The position numbers and the translations under genes are program-made. 64,000 bases of DNA from Actinoallomurus purpureus. GTDB taxonomy: Bacteria > Actinomycetota > Actinomycetes > Streptosporangiales > Streptosporangiaceae. The stretch lies in assembly GCF_024055795.1 (NCBI RefSeq), contig NZ_JAMXMY010000019.1:151211-215210 (forward strand). The letters are read 5' to 3'. Positions within the stretch are counted from its first letter, which is position 1. Every line of letters begins with the position of its first letter. Shown here one piece after another: positions 34,243 to 42,769 of this stretch. Below the pieces are notes generated by a model that was not told the origin of the DNA, searched no databases, and worked only from the letters and a program-made list of their open reading frames with translations.

Positions 34243-34299
34243 GTGAACGCCCGCGGGTAGGCCCCTTCCCCCAAAGAAGCTCGACCCGCGGACGTTCAC
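34243..34299. terminator. 57-bp inverted repeat downstream of the RlpA-like gene
   Basis: Arms GTGAACGCCCGCGGGT and its complement (16 bp, one mismatch) flank a 25-base loop; AAGG/CCTT extends the stem past one bulge. It follows the RlpA-like stop by 33 bases and is likely its terminator. It is not a member of the 62-bp family. Confidence 0.55.
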
Positions 34300-34468
34300 C
34301 TTCCTGCGGCTTGGACGGGTACAGATCCAAGCCTGCGGATCCGGCCGTCGCGTCGCGTCCCCCGTTGAATCCCCCAATTCATCGCGACGCGTCAGCCGTA
34401 TATGGTGGTCCGTGTTCTTGCAGTAGCTACGTTATGTGAGACGGAGACGGCATTCCGTCCACCCTGGG

Positions 34469-34528
34469 TTGACACTTCCCCGTACACCCCCGGTTGACCT
34501 GCGGCTTTGCCCTTTTTTGGGGTTGACA
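34469..34528 (+). promoter_or_regulatory. three TTGAC repeats upstream of a kinase gene
   Basis: GGTTGAC occurs at 34467, 34492 and 34521 (spacing 25 and 29). The last reads TTGACA and is a possible -35; GATGAT near 34544 would be a weak -10, followed by GTG 34556. The repeats may be binding sites for the response regulator encoded downstream. Confidence 0.4.
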
Positions 34529-34555
34529 AGGCAAGTATCGACCGATGATCGGAAT

Positions 34556-35707
34556 GTGGCTGTGAGGAGGCCGGCACTGAGGGCCGGGGGGCCCGTGAGT
34601 CCGGCCGACATCATTCTGTCGGCCGGAGTGTTCGCCGCCTTCATTCCCTACATTCACAGGAGTGGCAATATGCCACTCGCGATCGGTCTCGGCACACTGA
34701 ACGCCACCCTGCTGCTGGCGAAGAAACGCTTCCCCAGGGTGACGCTCGCCGGTTGTCTTCTGTTGACAGCGGTGCTGGCGGTGCTCACGAGGCGTTCCTA
34801 CCCCGTGACGCCGGCGACCCTCGTCGCACTCTATGCGGTGGGCCGCTACTGCACCCGCGGCATGGCGCTGGCTGCGGCGGTCCTGACGATCCTGGCCGGG
34901 TTCTTCGCCGCCCAGGTGTCCGAGCGCATCCCGTCGTACACCCTGAAGAACGTCCAGGTACTCGGCTGGGTGGTGCTCGCGGTCCTCGCCGGCGCGTGGG
35001 TTCGGACGCAGAGGGCGCGCGTCCGGTATGTCGAGGAACGCGCCGAACGCGCCGAACGCGGACGCGAGGAGGAGGCGCGGCGCAGGGTCGCGGAGGAGCG
35101 GGTGCGCATCGCCCGGGAACTGCACGACATCGTCGGCCACGCACTCATGTCGATCAGCGTGTTGTCGTCGGTCACCTCCCGGATCATCGAGCGTGACCCG
35201 GCGGCGGGACGGGACGCGCTGCGGACGATCAGCGGGGTGAGCAACTCGGCGCTGCGGGAGATCCGCAGCACACTGAGCCTGCTACGGGAGGGCACCGAAC
35301 CGCTCAAGGCCCCGGAACGCGGCCTCGACGACCTCTGCACGCTCATCGAGCAGGCCCGCATGAGCGGCCTGCCGATCACGATGAAACATGACGTGATCAG
35401 GCGGGAGATCCCGGCGATCATCGGCTTCACGGTCTACCGGATCGTCCAGGAGAGCCTGACCAACATCACCCGGCACGCGGAGGGCGTCACCAAGGTGATC
35501 GTCGCCGTCATCTGCGCAAACGATTACCTGGATGTCACCGTCGTGAACGACGGCGCTGACGCCACCTTCAGCGAAGGTGACGGCATCGGCATCCAGGGCA
35601 TGCGCGAACGCGTCACCGCCACCGGCGGCCGCCTGGACACCACGGCGCTGCCCGGCGGCGGATTCCGCGTACACGCGCGTCTGCCGCTGAAGGAGGCATC
35701 CCGATGA
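34556..35707 (+). CDS. NarL-type sensor histidine kinase
   Basis: A 383-residue kinase with about five membrane helices (ADIILSAGVFAAFIPYI to VLGWVVLAVLAGAW), a Glu/Arg coiled linker, HisKA_3 motif RIARELHDIVGHALMSISVL with the phospho-accepting His, and ATPase motifs NITRHAEG and GIQGMRERV. GTG 34556 is chosen because upstream codons in the frame are non-protein-like. It overlaps the response regulator by four bases, so both are one unit. Signal unknown. Confidence 0.92.
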   Translation: MAVRRPALRAGGPVSPADIILSAGVFAAFIPYIHRSGNMPLAIGLGTLNATLLLAKKRFPRVTLAGCLLLTAVLAVLTRRSYPVTPATLVALYAVGRYCTRGMALAAAVLTILAGFFAAQVSERIPSYTLKNVQVLGWVVLAVLAGAWVRTQRARVRYVEERAERAERGREEEARRRVAEERVRIARELHDIVGHALMSISVLSSVTSRIIERDPAAGRDALRTISGVSNSALREIRSTLSLLREGTEPLKAPERGLDDLCTLIEQARMSGLPITMKHDVIRREIPAIIGFTVYRIVQESLTNITRHAEGVTKVIVAVICANDYLDVTVVNDGADATFSEGDGIGIQGMRERVTATGGRLDTTALPGGGFRVHARLPLKEASR

Positions 35708-36381
35708 CGATTCGTGTCCTGCTGGCCGATGACCAGACGACCGTACGGGCGGGGTTCCGGATGCTCATCGACTCCACCGAGGACATGCACGTGGTGGCCG
35801 AGGCGGCCGACGGCACCCGCGCCGTCGAGATGGCCCGGGCCACGATCCCGGACGTCGTCCTCATGGACATCCGGATGCCCGGCATGGACGGCATCGAGGC
35901 CACCCGCCGGATCACGTCCGACCCGGCGCTGTCCGACGTGCACATCCTGATCCTCACGACGTTCGAGCACGACGAGTACATCTTCGGCGCCCTCCGGGCG
36001 GGAGCCGGCGGGTTCCTGCTCAAGGACACCGATCCGGACGATCTCCTGGACGCGATCCGGGTGGTCGCCTCCGGGGAGGCGCTGCTGGGCCGGGGGCTGA
36101 CCCGGCGGGTGCTCAAGGAGTTCGCCGCTCAGCCGCAGCAGCCGGAGGCCGGCGGCAAGGACCTCGACGTGCTGAGCGACCGGGAGCGGGAGGTACTGGT
36201 GCAGATCGCCATCGGCCTCACGAACGAGGAGATCGCCGCCAAGCTGCACCTCAGCCCCGCCACCGCCAAGACGTACGTGCATCGGATCATGACGAAGCTG
36301 CACGCCCGCGACCGGGTGCAGTTGGTGATCTTCGCCTACGACAAGGGACTCGTACGACCTCGGTCATCGGACCGGCGATGA
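35704..36381 (+). CDS. NarL/LuxR-type response regulator
   Basis: A 225-residue regulator with receiver residues DDQ, the phospho-acceptor Asp in VVLMDIRMPGMDG, Lys in LLKDTDP, and a LuxR domain LSDREREVLVQIAIGLTNEE, then IAAKLHLSPATAKTYVHRIM. It overlaps the kinase (ATGA). The inverted repeat CGATGACA-AA-TGTCATCG lies over its stop codon and upstream of the next ABC operon, and may be its target. Confidence 0.93.
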   Translation: MTIRVLLADDQTTVRAGFRMLIDSTEDMHVVAEAADGTRAVEMARATIPDVVLMDIRMPGMDGIEATRRITSDPALSDVHILILTTFEHDEYIFGALRAGAGGFLLKDTDPDDLLDAIRVVASGEALLGRGLTRRVLKEFAAQPQQPEAGGKDLDVLSDREREVLVQIAIGLTNEEIAAKLHLSPATAKTYVHRIMTKLHARDRVQLVIFAYDKGLVRPRSSDRR

Positions 36382-36393
36382 CAAATGTCATCG
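36376..36393. promoter_or_regulatory. inverted-repeat operator upstream of the ABC exporter operon
   Basis: Eight-base perfect arms CGATGACA and TGTCATCG with AA between. The site overlaps the regulator's stop codon and is 58 bases before the ABC ATPase start. The TGACA/TGTCA core is common for NarL-family regulators and resembles the operator at 24380. Confidence 0.55.
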
Positions 36394-36450
36394 CGAAGCG
36401 AGGATCGAGCACACTAGGGCGCTGACCGGCGCGAATCTAACGTTCTGGGC

Positions 36451-37332
36451 ATGAACGCAATCGCCTTCACCGGGGTGTCCAAGAGCTACGGGCCGGTCCG
36501 CGCCGTCGAGGGGCTGGACCTCACGATCGACGCCGGCAGCACCGTCGCGCTGCTCGGCCCGAACGGAGCCGGGAAGTCCACCTCCATCGGAATGCTGCTC
36601 GGTCTCGTACGGCCGTCGGCGGGCGAGATCCGCGTCTTCGGCGACAGCCCCGACACCGCCGTCAAACAGGGCCGGGTCGGCGCGATGCTGCAGGACGGCA
36701 CGCTCGTCCCCGGGCTGACCGTCCGCGAGGTCGTCTCCTTCATCCGTGGCCTGTACCCCGACCCGATGCCGCTGGAGGAGATCCTCGCCCTGGCGGGCCT
36801 CACCGACCTCGCCGGGCGCCGGGCCGACCGGCTCTCCGGCGGGCAGGCGCAGCGGGTACGGTTCGCGATCGCGATCGCCGGGGCTCCCCGCCTGCTCGTG
36901 CTGGACGAACCCACCGCGGCGATGGACGTCGAGTCCCGCCGGTCGTTCTGGGGGAGCATGCGCGAGTACGCGGCGACCGGCCGCACGATCCTGTTCGCCA
37001 CCCACTACCTGGAGGAGGCGGACGAGAACGCCGACCGGGTCATCGTCGTCGCCCGGGGCCGGGTCGTCGCGGACGGCACCCCGAACGAGATCAAGGCGGC
37101 GGTCGGGACCGGCACCGTCCGGTTCACGATCGGCGACCAGCCCACGGCCGGGCTCGACGCCCTGCCCGGCGTGACCGGCGTTGAGATCCGCGGCTCGGTC
37201 GCGCAGTTGCGGACGACGTCCCCGGACGCGACGGTCCAGGCGCTGTACGCCACGGGCCTTCGCGTCACCGACCTCGAGGTCAGGGGCGCCGACCTGGAAG
37301 AGGCGTTCCTGTCCCTCACCCACGACAACTGA
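36451..37332 (+). CDS. ABC exporter ATP-binding protein
   Basis: A 293-residue ATPase with Walker A GPNGAGKST (about residues 35-43), Q-loop MLQDGT, signature LSGGQAQR, Walker B LLVLDEPT and the switch His in FATHY. The C-terminal 80 residues (VRFTIGDQPTAGLDALPGV, LEEAFLSLTHDN) are the regulatory extension of drug/lipid-type exporters. It pairs with the permease 15 bp downstream and with the DesK/DesR-type two-component genes after it. Confidence 0.95.
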   Translation: MNAIAFTGVSKSYGPVRAVEGLDLTIDAGSTVALLGPNGAGKSTSIGMLLGLVRPSAGEIRVFGDSPDTAVKQGRVGAMLQDGTLVPGLTVREVVSFIRGLYPDPMPLEEILALAGLTDLAGRRADRLSGGQAQRVRFAIAIAGAPRLLVLDEPTAAMDVESRRSFWGSMREYAATGRTILFATHYLEEADENADRVIVVARGRVVADGTPNEIKAAVGTGTVRFTIGDQPTAGLDALPGVTGVEIRGSVAQLRTTSPDATVQALYATGLRVTDLEVRGADLEEAFLSLTHDN

Positions 37333-37347
37333 CCTGGAAGGACCGCG

Positions 37348-38091
37348 ATGCTTCGCTACCTGGGCGTGGAGATCCGGCGCACGTTCCGCGACCGGCGCTT
37401 CGTCTTCTTCACCATGGCCGTCCCGGTCGTGTTCTACCTGCTGTGGGCGAACGTCTTCGGCAAGGCCGACGGCACGGTCGGCGGCACGGGTCTGAACACC
37501 CGGACCTATCTGATGGTGTCGATGGCCTCGTACGGCGCCCTCGGGGCGGCCCTGACGACGACCGGCAGCCGGCTCGCGGCAGAGCGGCAGAGCGGCTGGC
37601 TGCGGCAGTTGCAGATCACTCCGCTCCGCCCCTGGGCGGTGATCACGGTAAAGATCATCGCGTCGATGTGCCTCGCGCTGCCGTCGGTCATCGTGGTCGG
37701 TCTCGCCGCGGTGCTGACGCAGCACGTGCACCTGTCACCCGCCGAGTGGGGCGGGATGATCGCTCTGATGTGGCTCGGGACGCTGCCGTTCGCGGCCCTC
37801 GGCACGCTGGTCGGCTCGCTCGTCGGCCCGGACGCCGCGCAGCCGGTGACCCTGATCTGCTACTTCGGGCTGTCGATCCTCGGCGGCCTCTGGATGCCGG
37901 TGCAGACTCTCCCCGCGACTCTGCGCCACGTCGCCCATTGGCTGCCGTCCAACCGGTTCGCCGGACTCGGCTGGAGCGTCGTCGGCGGTCATGTGCCGCC
38001 CGCTTCGGACGGCCTCGTGCTCGCCGGCTGGGCGATCGTGCTCGGCGCACTGGCCATCGGGGCCTACCGCCGCGCTACTGTTCGTGGCTGA
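37348..38091 (+). CDS. ABC exporter permease
   Basis: A 247-residue ABC2-type membrane protein with about six helices (FFTMAVPVVFYLLWANVFG, VSMASYGALGAAL, IIASMCLALPSVIVVGLAA, MIALMWLGTLPFAALGTLVG, CYFGLSILGGLWMPVQTLP, LAGWAIVLGALAIGAY) and the coupling loop ERQSGWLRQLQITPLRPW. With the ATPase before it, it forms a half-size exporter likely working as a 2+2 complex. The cargo is unknown; Bacillus homologues next to DesK/DesR-like systems act in membrane-lipid stress. Confidence 0.93.
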   Translation: MLRYLGVEIRRTFRDRRFVFFTMAVPVVFYLLWANVFGKADGTVGGTGLNTRTYLMVSMASYGALGAALTTTGSRLAAERQSGWLRQLQITPLRPWAVITVKIIASMCLALPSVIVVGLAAVLTQHVHLSPAEWGGMIALMWLGTLPFAALGTLVGSLVGPDAAQPVTLICYFGLSILGGLWMPVQTLPATLRHVAHWLPSNRFAGLGWSVVGGHVPPASDGLVLAGWAIVLGALAIGAYRRATVRG

Positions 38092-38092
38092 G

Positions 38093-39256
38093 ATGAATCT
38101 CCTGGCCCCGCAGGACGCCGATCGGACGACGGACCAACCCCGCTGGCGCCGGTTGATGTGGATGTCCCTCGGCCTGGTCTACCTCCTCATCTGGCCGCTG
38201 GGCGACATCCTCCGGCACGGCGGGTCCGCGGCCCGTATCTCGGGCCTGCTCGCCGCCCTGCTGTCCTTCGTGGTGGTCTTCATCGCGCTCGCGGCCAGCA
38301 ACCACCCCGCGACCGACGACATCACCGCGCGCGCGTCGGTGCTGCTGGCCATCGCCACCGCGATGGCGATCGGCTACCCGGTGCTGTTCGGCTCGCAGTG
38401 GATCGGGCTCTGCATCTACCTGGGCGTCGGCTACGCGATGGTGCTTCCGTCCCGGTGGGCGGTGCGCGGCGTGGTGGCCGCCACCGCGCTGACCGCGGTG
38501 CTGTGCATGGTGGGGCACGCGCCCGGCGCCACCCTGGCCCTTCTGACGTTCGAGACGCTGACCATCGGCCTGATGATGCTGGGCTTCCGGGCCAGCCGGA
38601 TGCTGATCGCGCAACTGCAGGAGGCACGCGGCGAGGTGGCCCGGCTGGCCGCGAACGAGGAGCGGCTGCGCATCGCGCGCGACCTGCACGACCTGCTCGG
38701 CCACACGCTGTCGCTGATCGTGCTGAAGAGCGAGGTGGCGGTGCGCATCGCCGACCGCGACCCCGCCAAGAGCCTCGGCGAGATGAGGGACATCGAGACG
38801 GTGGCCCGGCAGGCGCTGACGGACGTCCGCGCGGCGGTGAGCGGCTACCGGCGGCGCAGCCTCGCCGAAGAACTCGACAACGCCCGCGGTGTGCTGGCCG
38901 CCGCCGACATCGAGCCGTCCATCACCACGTCCGGGACGCCCCTTACGGAAGGGCTCGACGAACTGTTCGCCTGGGCGGTCCGCGAAGGGGTCACCAACGT
39001 CGTCCGTCACTCCCGCGCCCGTACCGCCGGCATCTCCGTCACCCGGCGGGGCGCCGACGCCGTCCTGCAGATCACCGACGACGGGTCGGGACCCGCCGCC
39101 GGTGACGATGCGGCGGGCGGCTGCGGGAACGGGCTGGCCGGGCTCGGCGAGCGCGTGGCCCGGGCCGGCGGGTCGATCGAGTCCGGGCCCACGCCGCACG
39201 GTGGTTTCCGGCTGATCGTGCGCGCTCCTCTCGACGCGCCGCCGCCGTCTGCGTGA
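38093..39256 (+). CDS. DesK-like sensor histidine kinase
   Basis: A 387-residue kinase with about five membrane helices (LMWMSLGLVYLLIWPLGDI to TFETLTIGLMMLGF), linker QLQEARGEVARLAANEE, HisKA_3 motif RIARDLHDLLGHTLSLIVLK, a DesK-like turn ARQALTDVRAAVSGYR, and ATPase motifs NVVRHSRA and DDGSG, then GLAGLGERVA. ATG 38093 begins one base after the permease stop; GTG 38084 is an alternative. It is part of the ABC operon and probably senses the exporter's cargo or membrane state. Confidence 0.92.
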   Translation: MNLLAPQDADRTTDQPRWRRLMWMSLGLVYLLIWPLGDILRHGGSAARISGLLAALLSFVVVFIALAASNHPATDDITARASVLLAIATAMAIGYPVLFGSQWIGLCIYLGVGYAMVLPSRWAVRGVVAATALTAVLCMVGHAPGATLALLTFETLTIGLMMLGFRASRMLIAQLQEARGEVARLAANEERLRIARDLHDLLGHTLSLIVLKSEVAVRIADRDPAKSLGEMRDIETVARQALTDVRAAVSGYRRRSLAEELDNARGVLAAADIEPSITTSGTPLTEGLDELFAWAVREGVTNVVRHSRARTAGISVTRRGADAVLQITDDGSGPAAGDDAAGGCGNGLAGLGERVARAGGSIESGPTPHGGFRLIVRAPLDAPPPSA

Positions 39257-39288
39257 GAAGGTCATCGGGTGCTCAAAGGGGTCGTGGG

Positions 39289-39894
39289 ATGATTCGCGTA
39301 CTGCTGGCCGAGGATCAGGGCATGGTCCGGGGCGCGCTCGCCACCCTGCTGAACCTCGAGGACGACATCGAGGTGGTCGGCGAGGCCGCCGACGGCGACG
39401 AGGCCCTGACCGTCGCCGCACGAACGCGACCCGACGTGGCACTGCTCGACATCGAGATGCCCGGCCGGAACGGCATCGACACGGCCGGCGCGCTGCGCAC
39501 GGCACTGCCGGAGTGCCGAGTGATCATCTTGACGACGTTCGGCCGTCCGGGCTACCTGCGCAGCGCCATGGAGGCGGGTGCGTCGGCCTTCCTGGTCAAG
39601 GACAGTCCGGCGCGGGAGCTGGCGTCCGCGATCCGGCGGGTGCTGGCCGGCGAGCGCGTGATCGACCCGGCGCTCGCTGCCGCCGCGCTGAGCGCCGGCC
39701 CGAATCCTCTGTCCCCCCGCGAACGCGAGGCGCTGGCCGCGGCGGCCGACGGCTCCACCATCGGTGACGTGGCGCGGAAGCTGCACCTGTCGGAGGGCAC
39801 GGTCCGCAACTACCTGTCCGCGGCGATTCGCAAGACCGGGGCTCGGAACCGCATCGAAGCCGTACGCGCGGCGCAGCGCCAGGGCTGGCTCTGA
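39289..39894 (+). CDS. DesR-like response regulator
   Basis: A 201-residue regulator with receiver residues AEDQ, phospho-acceptor Asp in VALLDIEMPGRNG and Lys in LVKDSP. The LuxR domain is LSPREREALAAAADGSTIGD, then VARKLHLSEGTVRNYLSAAI, with the DesR-type 'EGTVRNY' recognition helix. It is the last gene of the ABC-kinase-regulator operon, 32 bp after the kinase, and would control that operon. Confidence 0.93.
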   Translation: MIRVLLAEDQGMVRGALATLLNLEDDIEVVGEAADGDEALTVAARTRPDVALLDIEMPGRNGIDTAGALRTALPECRVIILTTFGRPGYLRSAMEAGASAFLVKDSPARELASAIRRVLAGERVIDPALAAAALSAGPNPLSPREREALAAAADGSTIGDVARKLHLSEGTVRNYLSAAIRKTGARNRIEAVRAAQRQGWL

Positions 39895-39960
39895 CCTTCA
39901 GCGGTCCGCGACGAGGCGCCGACCACGAGGGCTTACAAAGCGGGGGTGCCATCTTTTGGC

Positions 39961-39988
39961 GGAGCCGCCGCCCGCCCACAGCGGCTCC
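39961..39988. terminator. hairpin after the DesR-like gene
   Basis: Arms GGAGCCGC and GCGGCTCC with a 12-base loop lie 66 bases after the regulator stop and before bioY. It is a plausible terminator, without a T-tract. Confidence 0.4.
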
Positions 39989-40033
39989 CGGAAGGGACAA
40001 TGAGCGCTATAACCCTCGAAAGGGAGGTTCGAC

Positions 40034-40612
40034 GTGTCCAACACGCAGGCTGTGGCAACCCGTCCGGCCGTTCTCGGCGACCTGGTGCCGGGCCGGCTGG
40101 TCCGTGACATCGCGCTCGTCGTCGGAGCGGCGGTGTTCGTCGGGATCGCCGCGCAGGTGAGCGTGCCCATCCCCGGAACCCCCGTGCCGGTGAGCGGCCA
40201 GACGTTCGCCGTGCTGCTGTCCGGGGCGGCGCTCGGCCTCGGTCGCGGTGCCGCCTCCATGGTGCTGTACGCGCTCGCCGGAATGGTCGGCGTGCCGTGG
40301 TTCGCCCAGGGTGCCTCCGGCTGGCACATGGCGTCGTTCGGGTACATCCTCGGTTTCGTGCTGGCGGGGGCCGTCGTGGGCGCCCTGGCCGCGCGCGGCG
40401 GCGACCGGTCGCCGCTGCGGACCGTGGGCACGATGGCGGTCGGCCTCGCCGTGATCTACGCGGTCGGGGTGCCCTGGCTGATGGCCTGGACCCACAGCGA
40501 CCTGGGCGGGGCGCTCTCGATGGGCGTCCGGCCGTTCCTCATCGGCGACGCGATCAAGGTGGCCCTCGCCGCCGGGCTGCTGCCCGGCGCCTGGCGGCTC
40601 CTCCGCCGCTGA
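40034..40612 (+). CDS. bioY: biotin transporter substrate-binding component BioY
   Basis: A 192-residue membrane protein of the BioY family: VSVPIPGTPVPVSGQTFAVL is the family signature, followed by GAALGLGRGAASMVLYALAG, GYILGFVLAGAVVGALA, and a final GVRPFLIGDAIKVALAAGL. BioY binds biotin and works alone or with an ECF module. GTG 40034 has AAGGGAGG upstream. No ecfA/ecfT genes are adjacent. A strong bidirectional terminator follows. Confidence 0.95.
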   Translation: MSNTQAVATRPAVLGDLVPGRLVRDIALVVGAAVFVGIAAQVSVPIPGTPVPVSGQTFAVLLSGAALGLGRGAASMVLYALAGMVGVPWFAQGASGWHMASFGYILGFVLAGAVVGALAARGGDRSPLRTVGTMAVGLAVIYAVGVPWLMAWTHSDLGGALSMGVRPFLIGDAIKVALAAGLLPGAWRLLRR

Positions 40613-40737
40613 CGCGACGTCCCGGCCCGGGTCGCTGACGCCACGGCCCGGGCCGGGCGCCGTGGTCGGCACACGCGCCCGGGAGCGTACGACCGATGAG
40701 GTCACGTCCCGGCCTCGTGACCACGGCTCAGGCGTCG

Positions 40738-40774
40738 CGCGGGCCCGGCCTCGTCCGTCGAGGCCGGGCCCGCG
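40738..40774. terminator. perfect 16-bp hairpin, bidirectional terminator
   Basis: The stem CGCGGGCCCGGCCTCG pairs exactly across the 5-base loop TCCGT. It lies between convergent bioY and the TetR gene, directly next to the TetR stop. Confidence 0.75.
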
Positions 40775-40777
40775 TCG

Positions 40778-41413
40778 TCATCGATCGCCGAGATGGTCCG
40801 CCAGGTATCCGTGGATCAGGCGCTCCACCTCGGCCAGCAGTGCCGGGTCCCCGTCGGGGTCGTGGCGGAACGCCAGTTTGAGGACGGCGTCCGCCGCCTC
40901 GACGGAGACGGCCAGGGCGCGGGCGAAGTCCCCGTTGTCCGGGAGGTCGAACGCCCTGACGAGCAGCGCCTTCAGCCGATTCGCGACGACGGCGTTGTTC
41001 TCGGCCGCGACGTCGAGCAGGTGGACGTCGGCGATGTCTCCGAAGCGCAGCACGCGAAAGCCCGGGACCGTACGGTGCATGTCGACGAAGATCTCGATCA
41101 CCGTGCCGACGGCGTCGTACCAGTGCGTGTACCGATCCCCGGCGAGCGCCTCCGCCACCCGGTCGCCGAAGATGTCCAGGTTGCGCAGCGCGAGCTCCTG
41201 CGCGATCGCCTTCTTGTCGGGGAAGAACTGGTAGACGGAGCCGATCGCGACGTCCGCGCGTTGGGCGATCTTGGTAGTGGACAGGCCGTCGTACCCGGAC
41301 TCGTCGAGGATCTCCGCACAGGCGTCCAGCATGCGCTGGACGCGTTCGGCACTCCGTCGTTGCGCAGGTCGGCGGCGCAGCGCCGAGCTATCCGTCGTCA
41401 CACGTCCAATCAT
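40778..41413 (-). CDS. TetR-family regulator
   Basis: A 211-residue regulator with the helix-turn-helix RVQRMLDACAEILDESGYDGL, then STTKIAQRADVAIGSVYQFFPDKKAI. The C-terminal ligand domain (TVIEIFVDMHRTVPGFRVLRF) fits the TetR_C group seen with sugar- and drug-linked regulators. ATG 41413 lies 67 bp from the divergent GH1 gene, which is its most likely target. The spacer contains GGATC-CGA-GATCC, a possible half of an operator. Confidence 0.9.
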   Translation of the reverse strand: MIGRVTTDSSALRRRPAQRRSAERVQRMLDACAEILDESGYDGLSTTKIAQRADVAIGSVYQFFPDKKAIAQELALRNLDIFGDRVAEALAGDRYTHWYDAVGTVIEIFVDMHRTVPGFRVLRFGDIADVHLLDVAAENNAVVANRLKALLVRAFDLPDNGDFARALAVSVEAADAVLKLAFRHDPDGDPALLAEVERLIHGYLADHLGDR

Positions 41414-41479
41414 GCCTTTTACGACGGGGATACCGGCGCGTAGGATCCGAGATCCGTTCACGTTCAGCGGAGGCCGCCC

Positions 41480-42769
41480 GTGTTCCCCTCTGACTTCCAA
41501 TGGGGCGTCTCGACGTCGGCGTACCAGATCGAGGGTGCGACGGCGGAGGACGGCCGGGGCCCGTCCACGTGGGACACCTTCTGCCGGGAGCCCGGCCGCG
41601 TCCGCGACGGGCACACCGGCGACGTCGCGTGCGACCACTACCACCGCTGGGCCGAGGACCTCGACCTGGTCGCCGGGCTGGGCGCGCGGGCGTACCGCTT
41701 CTCCATCGCCTGGCCCCGCGTCCAGCCAACCGGCAGCGGTGCGGCCAACCCCAAGGGCCTGGACTTCTACGACCGGCTCGTCGACGGCCTCGCCGAACGC
41801 GGGGTGGCGGCCGTGCCCACGCTGTACCACTGGGACCTTCCCCAGCCGCTGGAGGACACCGGCGGCTGGATGAACCGCGACACCGCCCACCGCTTCGCCG
41901 AGTACGCCGCGATCGTCGCCGAGCGGCTGGCCGACCGCGTCGACCTGTGGATCACGCTCAACGAGCCGATGGTCGTCATGGCGTACGGCTACGCCTTCGG
42001 GATCTACGCGCCGGGACAGGCGCTCATGCTCGACGCGCTGCCCACCGCCCACCACCAGCTCCTCGGCCACGGCCTCGCCGCCACCGCCCTGCGCGACGCC
42101 GGAGCGGACCGGATCGGGATCGCCAACCACTACACCCCGGCCTGGCCGGTGAGCGACTCTCCGGACGACGCCGGGGCTGCGGTGGCCTTCGACAACCTGC
42201 TGAACTGGCAGTTCACCGACCCGATCCTGCTCGGCCGCCACCCCGACCTCGGGCTGGACCTGTCCCACGTCCGCGACGGCGACCTGGAGGTCATCGCGAC
42301 GCCCATCGACGCGCTGGGCGTGAACTACTACAACCCGACCGGGATCGCCGCCTCGGAGGACGACGCGCTGCCGTTCGCGATGCGCGACCTGACCGGCTTC
42401 CCGACGACCGGCATGGGCTGGCCGGTCGTCCCGGACGGGCTGCACCGGCTGCTGGTCGACCTCCGGGACCGCTACGGCTCCGCGCTACCGCCGGTGTACA
42501 TCACCGAGAGCGGCTGCTCCTACGACGAGTCGCTGGACGACACCGCCCGCATCGGCTTCCTGAACGCCCACGTCGGGGCCGTACGGGCGGCGATGAGCGA
42601 CGGCATCGACGTGCGGGGGTACTACGTGTGGTCGCTGCTGGACAACTTCGAGTGGGCCGAGGGCTACCATCCGCGGTTCGGCCTGGTGCACGTCGACTAC
42701 GCCACCCAGCGACGCACCCCGCGCGCTTCCTACGCGTGGTACCGCGACCTCATCGCCGGCTCCTCCTGA
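41480..42769 (+). CDS. family 1 beta-glucosidase
   Basis: A 429-residue GH1 glycosidase: FPSDFQWGVSTSAYQIEGA at the start, FSIAWPRVQP, LYHWDLPQPLED, the acid/base Glu in TLNEPM, substrate residues in NYYNP, the nucleophile Glu in YITESGCSY, and SLLDNFEWAEGYHPRFGL near the end. It lacks a signal peptide and acts in the cytoplasm on beta-glucosides or similar sugars taken up from outside. GTG 41480 has GGAGG six bases upstream. It is divergent from a TetR gene and ends one base before capA. Confidence 0.96.
   Translation: MFPSDFQWGVSTSAYQIEGATAEDGRGPSTWDTFCREPGRVRDGHTGDVACDHYHRWAEDLDLVAGLGARAYRFSIAWPRVQPTGSGAANPKGLDFYDRLVDGLAERGVAAVPTLYHWDLPQPLEDTGGWMNRDTAHRFAEYAAIVAERLADRVDLWITLNEPMVVMAYGYAFGIYAPGQALMLDALPTAHHQLLGHGLAATALRDAGADRIGIANHYTPAWPVSDSPDDAGAAVAFDNLLNWQFTDPILLGRHPDLGLDLSHVRDGDLEVIATPIDALGVNYYNPTGIAASEDDALPFAMRDLTGFPTTGMGWPVVPDGLHRLLVDLRDRYGSALPPVYITESGCSYDESLDDTARIGFLNAHVGAVRAAMSDGIDVRGYYVWSLLDNFEWAEGYHPRFGLVHVDYATQRRTPRASYAWYRDLIAGSS

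Noticed and set aside
34243..34299. A fifth copy of the 62-bp palindromic family
   Set aside because: It is a palindrome of similar size, but its arms (GTGAACGCCCGCGGGT) do not match GTTGACTTTGGG, and the position suits a terminator.
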